DNA of 38,800 nucleotides, from NCBI GenBank assembly GCA_024222395.1, contig JAAEPE010000835.1:1-38800 (forward strand), given 5' to 3'. The DNA is from Myxococcales bacterium. GTDB taxonomy: Bacteria > Myxococcota_A > Polyangia > Haliangiales > Haliangiaceae. Under the pieces are notes generated by a model. That model worked only from the letters and a program-made list of their open reading frames with translations. It was not told the origin of the DNA and ran no database searches. Below are positions 17,961 to 24,214 of the stretch, one piece after another (positions within the stretch are counted from its first letter, which is position 1; the number at the start of each line of letters is the position of its first letter). A program made the position numbers and the translations under genes.

Positions 17961-17991
17961 AATTCGAGCCAGCAAGAATTCGAGCCAGCAA
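17961..17991 (+). repeat. 15-base direct repeat between convergent genes
   Basis: AATTCGAGCCAGCAA occurs at 17961-17975 and again at 17977-17991, separated by one base. It lies in the 164-base gap between the activator pseudogene and the convergent radical SAM gene. No further copy was noticed. A recent slippage duplication is the simplest reading. Confidence 0.7.
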
Positions 17992-18050
17992 AGTGAATCG
18001 TGATGTGCGACCCGCTAGGGTCGCGAGGTGTGTGTCTCTATGGTCTCCGC

Positions 18051-19601
18051 CTAGGGGCGAACGCTGAGCCGCTTCCGGAGGGCGGCACGTTTCTCGCTCT
18101 GAATCTCGGCCGAACTTCGAACCCGTGCAACAGGCCCGGTTGGTTGGCAGCCGCGGTGCGCAAAGGCGCGCTTGTAGTCGGCGAAACGACCGCCGGCGAG
18201 GTGAGCATCGTAGAGGGCAAGGCCGGCCGAGGATGTCCCTTGCGCGAGCATGTATTCAACCCATGCCCACCGAGCAGAGGTCGGGCGAACAATTACCTGA
18301 CCTTTGAGCCCCTTTCGAAGGCGCTTGAGACGTTTCTCCACAGTGGAAATACCAGCGAACGGCTCACCATCCAATGGGGTGTGGCGCTTGGCGACGAAGG
18401 GGGCAATGCCAAGGGCGATCTTTCCGTGCACCTTGTGCAGGCGCATGCTGAAGTCGATCAATTCGTCGATGTCTTCGTCGGTCTCGCCGGGCAGCCCGAG
18501 GATCATATAGAGCTTGAGTGTGTGAAGCTTGTGTCTACGGACCATCTCCGCACAGCGAATTATGTGCTGCTCGCGTGTGACTCGCTCAATCTGCGAGCGC
18601 ATTCGCTGGCTCGGAGCGTCGAGGGCTACCGTTAGCGTGCGGTAGCCTCCGCGCCCAAGGAGCGAGACGAAATCGTCATCGAGCTTGTCCGCTCGAAGTG
18701 ATGAAATGCCGATTTCGAGGCCTCTTTCCACAATTGGCGTCACGATCTCGGTGATCTTCGGATGGTCGGTGACAGCAGCCCCCACGAGCCCCACGCGCGT
18801 CGCATGCTCGGGGATTGCCTCGAGAATGCTCTCGGGGTCAATCGCTCGCATTCCACCATTGGTGGTTCTTCGCATGACGCAATAGGTGCAACCTCGAGAA
18901 CAACCCCGCGCCACCTCAGTGAGATACATGGAGCGCAATTCCGTGTTTGGGGTAATGATTTGCGACCGTGCCGGCAGGGCCGCCATGCTTGCCTGAGCGA
19001 CCGGTGGACTCACGTCGCCGTCCACGAATGGGACGTAGAAGCCTGTCTTTCCTGCGAAGTGATCGCAAACGCGTGTTCGATCAAACTCGAGAGTCGCAGC
19101 GGTTTTGCAGAGCTCTAGGAATAGTTCCTCTCCCTCTCCGACGATCACGATGTCAAAGAAAGGGACAAGGGGCACCGGGTTCGAGAATGTAAGGGGCCCA
19201 CCTGCGATTATGAGAGGGGCGTCGCTCTTTCGAACCGCCGCAAGCGCAGGTAGCTTGCATAGGCGAAGACTGTCAACAACACCCGCAATCTCGAGCTCAT
19301 ACGCGACGCTGAATGCGAGCATCGGGTACTGTGCCACCGGCTGCCCTGTTTCCATGGCCAGCAGGAGCTCGCCCCGCTGGATAAGAGGAGCAGGCGAGTC
19401 GGGAAGCATGGCCCTGTCGGCTGCAAAATCGTCCTCTTCGTTAAGTTGTCTATAGATGCTCTGGTAGCCCAGAGAGGACATTGCAGCGCGATACGGGCTT
19501 GGGTAGCACAGCGCAATGCGATGCTTAGCGTCCTTGAAGATCGTACCTTCTTCCTCATCGAGCAAGCGACGGTGATCTTCTCGCTGGGTCGGGCGACTCA
19601 A
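18051..19601 (-). CDS. B12-binding-type radical SAM protein
   Basis: The protein has an N-terminal cobalamin-binding-like region (about 20-200, with ALCYPSPYRAAMSSLGYQSIY, IIAGGP and IVGEGEE) and a radical SAM core with three cysteines in CSRGCTYC at 234, 238 and 241. Later motifs include GISSLRADKL and LKLYMILGLPGETDEDI. The C-terminus is basic. The TTG at 19601 overlaps the TGA of the upstream amidotransferase gene (TTGA) and begins just before the conserved region. An upstream in-frame start near 19664 would overlap that gene by 67 bases and adds unconserved residues. There is no clear ribosome site, so coupling is likely. The substrate is unknown; tRNA or metabolite modification are possibilities but unproven. 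Confidence 0.82.
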   Translation of the reverse strand: MSRPTQREDHRRLLDEEEGTIFKDAKHRIALCYPSPYRAAMSSLGYQSIYRQLNEEDDFAADRAMLPDSPAPLIQRGELLLAMETGQPVAQYPMLAFSVAYELEIAGVVDSLRLCKLPALAAVRKSDAPLIIAGGPLTFSNPVPLVPFFDIVIVGEGEELFLELCKTAATLEFDRTRVCDHFAGKTGFYVPFVDGDVSPPVAQASMAALPARSQIITPNTELRSMYLTEVARGCSRGCTYCVMRRTTNGGMRAIDPESILEAIPEHATRVGLVGAAVTDHPKITEIVTPIVERGLEIGISSLRADKLDDDFVSLLGRGGYRTLTVALDAPSQRMRSQIERVTREQHIIRCAEMVRRHKLHTLKLYMILGLPGETDEDIDELIDFSMRLHKVHGKIALGIAPFVAKRHTPLDGEPFAGISTVEKRLKRLRKGLKGQVIVRPTSARWAWVEYMLAQGTSSAGLALYDAHLAGGRFADYKRAFAHRGCQPTGPVARVRSSAEIQSEKRAALRKRLSVRP

Positions 19602-20320
19602 GACGCTTTGTTGACGATCCAATGATCGATCCAATTCTTGAATACAAGCGAAGCTTCGCCACACTCAAGGGCTGCTTTGCCCGTGTCATGTTCGTCGAGG
19701 TATCGTTGCATGAGTGTCGTAGAGAACTCTGGGTGGTACTGCACGCTCCGAATGTTGTCGCCCGCGGCTAGGGCTTGAACCGCACATTCACTGCTTTGGG
19801 CGAGCACTCTGAGTCCGTTACTATACGAGACCGCCGTTGGATCGACTTCGTCGTAGTGGGTGAGATGCGCGAGGAAGGAGTCGGACATCCCTGCGAAGAG
19901 CGGATCATTCTTGCCAGACTCGTTTAGCGAGATCGAGTGAGTGCCGTGCTCTCCCTCGCCCGGCACTGGTGTTGTGGGTGCTCCAAATGCGCAGCCAATG
20001 AGTTGGTGCCCAAAACACACGCCGAGCACAGGCATGCCAGTTTCTGCAGCCTGACGGATAAGCTCGATGGCGTGTTCCATCCACGACTCAGGCTTCGTAA
20101 GTGAGGAGGGCGCGCCCGTTATCACCATCCCGGCAAAGTCGCCAATAGTAGGCTCGTTCACTCGATTGCGTACGTCCCAGGGCGTGAGCGATACGCGTGG
20201 TCCCATCGCCTCTTCGAACCAGCCAAGGTAGTCGCCGTGAGCTACCTCGATAGCCTCCGGCGGTTGGCCGCAAATCATGGCCAAGATGCGATGGGCTGTC
20301 ATGAGAGCCGCATCGTACAT
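19598..20320 (-). CDS. Class I glutamine amidotransferase (GMP synthase-like)
   Basis: The 240-residue protein has the glutaminase triad: Cys102 in GVCFGHQL, His196 and Glu198 in YHPEFS. The oxyanion-side segment ITGAPSSL is also present. It would release ammonia from glutamine for transfer to a partner. Stand-alone proteins of this kind include gamma-glutamyl hydrolases or transferases, and function cannot be narrowed further. The stop overlaps the start of the radical SAM gene. The ATG at 20320 is used; one at 20302 is an alternative and neither has a strong ribosome site. It is divergent from the lipoprotein gene at 20380. Confidence 0.85.
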   Translation of the reverse strand: MYDAALMTAHRILAMICGQPPEAIEVAHGDYLGWFEEAMGPRVSLTPWDVRNRVNEPTIGDFAGMVITGAPSSLTKPESWMEHAIELIRQAAETGMPVLGVCFGHQLIGCAFGAPTTPVPGEGEHGTHSISLNESGKNDPLFAGMSDSFLAHLTHYDEVDPTAVSYSNGLRVLAQSSECAVQALAAGDNIRSVQYHPEFSTTLMQRYLDEHDTGKAALECGEASLVFKNWIDHWIVNKAS

Positions 20321-20379
20321 ATCATCTGCAAGATGTCTATCGGAGACTTGTCCCCGCCGAGGGAAGTGGCTAGCTTCTC

Positions 20380-21033
20380 ATGATGATTCGGTGTCTCTTG
20401 GTTCTCGTTTTGTGCGCTTCATGTGGTGACGACAAGAGCGAGGATTCGGCTGCCGCGCTTCCCATTGCGAATTCGTGGAATGGGGCTGGGCCAGCCGCTT
20501 TGGGGGCTTCTATCCCTGGGCGGATGGTGCCAAGCGATCCTCACGCGGGTCTCGATCTGGGAGGGGCCGGGGACCCTCACGCTGGCTTGGATATGGGGGG
20601 CGCGAGTGATCCGCACGCCGGTCTCGATATGACTGCCGGCGAACTCATGGCGCCGAATCCAGATCGCATTGTGGATCCCAATATATTCGTCAAGGGCACC
20701 CTTGCTAGCACCACCGATATTGCGAGCCTAATAGAGGTCGGCGATATTGTCTTCCTCTCGGTGCGCCCCATCAACAAGGCGACCGGGGACATTCTGGGGC
20801 AGCCGCTTGCCGTGGAGCGCATTGACGTAAGAACTCTTCCCGTGGACTTCTATCTCAGCGCTGCCAACTCGATGGTCGCGGGTACCGAGTTTGCCGGCGA
20901 TGTTGAAGTCTATGCCCGGGTTGATCGTGATGGTGAGGCGAGCACGGTCGAGGCTGGCGATATCGAGGGAAGAGTTCGCGCGAGCATTCCCGCCGAGGGG
21001 CTCGAACTGAGCTTGTCTTCGATAGTGAAGTAG
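20380..21033 (+). CDS. Lipoprotein with DPHAG repeats and a CcmI-like C-terminal domain
   Basis: The 217-residue protein has a short signal peptide ending LCASCGDD (lipidated Cys15). A Gly/Ala-rich linker follows, then three tandem 12-residue repeats starting DPHAGLD at 53, 65 and 77. The domain from about 104 to 217 resembles the C-terminal domain of the cytochrome c biogenesis protein CcmI/CycH. The shared features are a start like IFVKGTL, a VFLSVRP strand, QPLAVERIDV-LPVDFYL, the SMVAGTEF loop and a GDIEGRV segment. That domain binds apocytochrome c in known systems. No other cytochrome biogenesis gene is nearby, so a role in heme protein maturation is only suggested. The ATG at 20380 or the next codon could be the start. 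Confidence 0.72.
   Translation: MMIRCLLVLVLCASCGDDKSEDSAAALPIANSWNGAGPAALGASIPGRMVPSDPHAGLDLGGAGDPHAGLDMGGASDPHAGLDMTAGELMAPNPDRIVDPNIFVKGTLASTTDIASLIEVGDIVFLSVRPINKATGDILGQPLAVERIDVRTLPVDFYLSAANSMVAGTEFAGDVEVYARVDRDGEASTVEAGDIEGRVRASIPAEGLELSLSSIVK
20536..20640 (+). repeat. Three tandem 36-base coding repeats (DPHAGLD)
   Basis: These repeats lie inside the CcmI-like lipoprotein gene. Each unit of about 36 bases encodes DPHAGLD followed by five mostly Gly, Ala and Met residues; units begin at 20536, 20572 and 20608, the last being slightly shorter. The conserved His could bind metal or heme, which is speculation. Confidence 0.75.
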
Positions 21034-21054
21034 CGACTCTCGGGCGCAGGTCCG

Positions 21055-23175
21055 CTACTCCGTGATGACCAAGGTGAGCGTGGCCGCCACTGCGACGAGC
21101 AGGAAGAATAGTGCTGCCATTACGTAGTAGAGCCGCTTTTCGGAGTTGGCTTGGCTTGGGCCCCCTTGCGGCGGGGCGGGGAAGTGAGGCGGCGCAAGTT
21201 GCGCCATACCGGACGGTGCGGAAATCGGCGCGGTCTCGGCCCGTGGTACCGGCGGGACGCCCGCTCCGTACTGTTGTTGAACTGGCGCTTGCTGAGGTTG
21301 GCCGGGAAGTGTCGGTTGTCTGGCGGTACTGGCGTACGGTGTTGCCTCAGTGACCCCGCTGTCGGGCATCTGCATCGGCATCGGCGCGGATGCTTGCTGC
21401 TGCGGCATTTGCACCGGCGCCGAACCGTGCTGCCTCAGTGCCCCAACCTGCGCTGGAGAAATCGCTAGGCCAACCTGGGGAGCCGAGTCCGGGGGGGGCA
21501 GCACATCGGGGGGCGGGGTCAGCACGTCCGGAGGCGGGGTCACCGCCCGCGCGAGGAGCTCCTTGGAAATGGGCTCAGTTCTCGCAAGTGCTATCTTGCG
21601 ATCACGCTTCGTTGTCTCGGCTCTTGCGTACGGGCCGGGACCGTCCACAGAGATTGGTGCCGCCGCTGCCTTGGATGGCATGGCCGGAACTGTGCTGGCT
21701 CGCCTGTCTCGCTCCGCCGCTTCAAGTGGCGGGTGCCCCCCCGCATGCATTGGCTGGATACCATCCCTCTCGTCGGTAGGTTGGTCGTAAACATCGTCGC
21801 CTAGGCTGCTAGTTGTCTCTTCTTCGAGGACGTTGTGTGAATCGCGCGGTATCGAGTGTCTCCGAGCGGGCTTGGCGTAGGGAGACGGGTTGCCGGCGAG
21901 CGCGCCGCCGACATCCGCCGCCCACTGAGCGTCAAAATCATCGTCCTCGAGGTCGGTATCGTCTTCGGTGCCTGATACCGCGATGCCGGCGAAGTGTGGA
22001 TCGACGACGGTACGATTCCCTGAAGGATCGTCGTCATCGCCGTAGTCATCGTCATCGCCGTAGTCGTCGTAGTCCTGGCTACCGGCTGTGATAGCCCTCG
22101 GCGAAGTCGGTTCGATGTACTCGTCGTCGACCACGGACTGCTCGCCGGTAGGAACTGGCTCGACACCCGTGTGGAGAGATGTGGTAGCGAGGTCGGATGG
22201 GGGACGCTCTGGTGTTTCGCGAACCACTGATACGAGATCCAACTGCATGCTGGATCCGCAATCGTCCCCATCGGGGGTCATGCTAGTGAGCTGCTCGTGG
22301 CCTGCAAAGGCATTGTTCGCACGCGCAAATGCCCAAAGATCGTCTCGCAGTTCCCTGGCACTCTGGTAGCGATCATCGACGTGCCGAGCCAAAGCCTTGA
22401 GAGCGATGGCGTCGAGTTCGGCTGGTACTTCTGCGTTGTAAACGCTTGGTGGGTCCACTTTCGCAGCTCTTGCTCGCTTGAGTGTCTCGAACTCCGTGGC
22501 GGCCTGAAAGAGCGGACGCGAGGTCAGCATCTCGTGCAAGAGAATACCCGTCGCAAATACGTCGGAGCGATGATCGACAGGCAAACCTCGAATCTGCTCT
22601 GGGGACATGTAGGCAAATTTGCCTTTGACGAGACCTGCCATTGTCTCGGTGGAACGTCCGTCTGCCTTTGCGATTCCGAAGTCAACGATCTTCACCTCCC
22701 CCTCATTCGATATGAGGATGTTGTGAGGACTGATGTCTCGATGCACCAGGTTCAGGCGCTTGCCGAATTGGTCTCGCTTGTTGTGAGCGTAGTGCAGTCC
22801 CTCGCAGACCTTGATCGCAATGTGACAGGCTGTGGAGTACTTGAGTTTGGTTTGCGTTGCGCTCTTGCGCTTGAAAATGGCCCGCAGGTCCTGTCCCTGA
22901 ACAAACTCCTGGACGATGTAGTACCTGTCCTCGACTGCTCCGAGATCAAAGATCTGAGCTATGTTCGCGTGATTGAGCTGGCCAGCGATCTTGGCTTCAT
23001 CGATGAACATTTCGACGAACTCTTTGTCGGTCGCCATCGAAGGCAATAGCAGCTTGAGTGCAACCTCGCGCTCAAAGCCCGCCTCCCCGAAGGACTTCGC
23101 GCGGAAGATTTCAGCCATTCCCCCATGGCTGACTCGCTCAAGGAGCGTGTAATTTCCAAACTGTCTTGGCTCCAT
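21055..23175 (-). CDS. Large Ser/Thr protein kinase with Pro-rich tail and C-terminal membrane span
   Basis: The start is the ATG at 23175, just before the kinase domain; a longer reading to 23415 would add unconserved residues and overlap the divergent small gene. The 706-residue protein has a glycine loop SHGGMA (16-21), Lys41, HRDISPHN (145-152) and DFG (165-167). In this loop the usual Lys of HRDxKPxN is Ser, a variant often found in myxobacterial kinases. The region from about 310 to 680 is low complexity: acidic (DYGDDDD twice), then Pro/Gln/Ala-rich with PPPDVL repeats. A membrane span (about 680-702) ends the protein, leaving only a few residues beyond. There is no extracellular sensor. 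Confidence 0.88.
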   Translation of the reverse strand: MEPRQFGNYTLLERVSHGGMAEIFRAKSFGEAGFEREVALKLLLPSMATDKEFVEMFIDEAKIAGQLNHANIAQIFDLGAVEDRYYIVQEFVQGQDLRAIFKRKSATQTKLKYSTACHIAIKVCEGLHYAHNKRDQFGKRLNLVHRDISPHNILISNEGEVKIVDFGIAKADGRSTETMAGLVKGKFAYMSPEQIRGLPVDHRSDVFATGILLHEMLTSRPLFQAATEFETLKRARAAKVDPPSVYNAEVPAELDAIALKALARHVDDRYQSARELRDDLWAFARANNAFAGHEQLTSMTPDGDDCGSSMQLDLVSVVRETPERPPSDLATTSLHTGVEPVPTGEQSVVDDEYIEPTSPRAITAGSQDYDDYGDDDDYGDDDDPSGNRTVVDPHFAGIAVSGTEDDTDLEDDDFDAQWAADVGGALAGNPSPYAKPARRHSIPRDSHNVLEEETTSSLGDDVYDQPTDERDGIQPMHAGGHPPLEAAERDRRASTVPAMPSKAAAAPISVDGPGPYARAETTKRDRKIALARTEPISKELLARAVTPPPDVLTPPPDVLPPPDSAPQVGLAISPAQVGALRQHGSAPVQMPQQQASAPMPMQMPDSGVTEATPYASTARQPTLPGQPQQAPVQQQYGAGVPPVPRAETAPISAPSGMAQLAPPHFPAPPQGGPSQANSEKRLYYVMAALFFLLVAVAATLTLVITE
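22031..22066 (-). repeat. Two tandem 18-base coding repeats in the acidic linker
   Basis: The units 22031-22048 and 22049-22066 differ only at the last base. On the coding strand they produce the repeated DYGDDD segment of the kinase tail. Because the unit is a multiple of three, copy-number change would lengthen the linker without breaking the frame. Confidence 0.75.
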
Positions 23176-23295
23176 CAGGTACTCGAACCGGCCCCTGAAT
23201 CGTAGCAGAGGCGGCGAGAGGGGGGGCAGTTCCTGGTGGGCTCTCAGCCTGCCCCGGCGATAGCAGATAGGCCGACCTTGGTATATGGTCGCCCC

Positions 23296-23547
23296 ATGCC
23301 GAACTACTCCAGTATCCGAGACATGATCAGCCACCGAATCGTAATCGAATTCGATACTGGTGCTCGCATCGTAGGCTACCTGAGCAACTGCCGTCCGAAC
23401 GAGGGCGAGGTGCAACTCGTCACCCTAGCCCGCGCTCGATTCGAGGACTCCGAGGGCAACGTACTTGAGAGCCACGATTCACTCACCGTTTGTCCAAATC
23501 TCGTGACTGGCATCGCACTCGAGGAAGGTCCATCCGCCAGAGCCTGA
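23296..23547 (+). CDS. Small Sm-like protein (83 residues)
   Basis: The ATG at 23296 begins a protein of 83 residues with no signal peptide. The core (about 8-60) reads as a small beta-barrel: SHRIVIEFDTGARIVGYL, then VQLVTLARARF, then SLTVCPNLV. The order of strands and the TGxxIxGYL turn recall the Sm/LSm fold, where a T/K-G-x-x-x-x-G turn is common. Sm-like proteins bind RNA or act as small adaptors; no direct evidence exists here. No ribosome site is visible, but a TATATG hexamer lies 8 bases upstream of the ATG, so a leaderless transcript is possible. It is divergent from the large kinase gene. Confidence 0.65.
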   Translation: MPNYSSIRDMISHRIVIEFDTGARIVGYLSNCRPNEGEVQLVTLARARFEDSEGNVLESHDSLTVCPNLVTGIALEEGPSARA

Positions 23548-23634
23548 GTTGCGAGGAGGACTCGCACAGCGGGCCTCTATCGAAGCTCGCGAGTCAAACG
23601 CCGGTCGCGACTCAAAGATTGGTGTTCGGCAAGA

Positions 23635-24143
23635 TCACCACGAGCGTTTGCCGAGCATGCCACCAAACTCTTCGACCAACGTATCATCGTAGTCGTCGGC
23701 AAATGTCCGCACTGTCTCGACGAGGTCTCGTCGAGGTCTCGACGAGGTCTCGGAGTTCGCTGCGGTCGAGGTCGAGGGTTGTTCTCTCACTGAGCAAGAC
23801 CACTTCCGTGTCTTGCAGCGCAAAAGCTGCACCAGTGATTTCGACAGCGTCGAGAGCTAGGAGTCGCGCAAAAGAGCACTTCTCGGTTGACGTCGCTGGT
23901 GAGGGGCATCACCGTCGCAGAAACTCGCAGGCGGTAGGACTTCGGGTACTCGACCAGGTCGATGTCGATGTTGGCTGAGCCCTTGCAAATGATTCAGGAT
24001 TGGGCGCTCCCTGGTCGCTCAGCGCGACACTCATTGACAAAGTGACCTAGGTCAATGAGCACGTCTTCCACCATGGCCACTGTGGACTCCAGGTTTGCTT
24101 CGCGCTCATTTGCGAACAGACTATTGCTCGACTTTTCCATCAT
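23635..24143 (-). pseudogene. YbjN/secretion-chaperone-like protein, broken
   Basis: On the minus strand, AAGGAG at 24150-24145 precedes two ATGs at 24143 and 24140. The second has the better spacing. The reading gives MEKSSNSLFANEREANLEST and GHFVNECRAERPG before a TGA at 23994-23996. It continues in the same frame with SANIDIDLVEYPKSYRLRVSA up to REVLF. There an extra base shifts it to ARLLALDAVEITGAAFALQ and LDLDRSELRDLVET. A 22-base expansion of an 11-base repeat shifts it again to VRTFADDYDDTLVEEFGGML and a stop at 23635. Mended, it would be about 160 residues. The style resembles YbjN and type III secretion chaperone-like proteins, but this is a pattern judgement. It is clearly inactivated. 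Confidence 0.62.
23714..23746. repeat. 11-base tandem repeat, three units, inside the YbjN-like pseudogene
   Basis: GTCTCGACGAG, GTCTCGTCGAG and GTCTCGACGAG follow one another at 23714-23724, 23725-23735 and 23736-23746, and a further GTCTCG begins at 23747. Two extra units add 22 bases, which is not a multiple of three and explains the second frameshift of the pseudogene. Confidence 0.85.
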
Positions 24144-24214
24144 GCTCCTTGCTTGTGAGTATCATGGCCGTGTTCCGGGCGCGGAGTCTACCCCGCCCGC
24201 GGGCTATCCACTGA

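Noticed and set aside
22297..23049. Plus-strand open frame of 250 codons
   Set aside because: It lies wholly inside the kinase gene on the other strand, whose catalytic motifs are clear; the plus-strand reading shows no conserved pattern.
23490..23978. Plus-strand open frame of 162 codons, Arg/Ser-rich
   Set aside because: It is antisense to the YbjN-like pseudogene, which has a ribosome site and family-like composition; the plus reading is basic and unlike a real protein.
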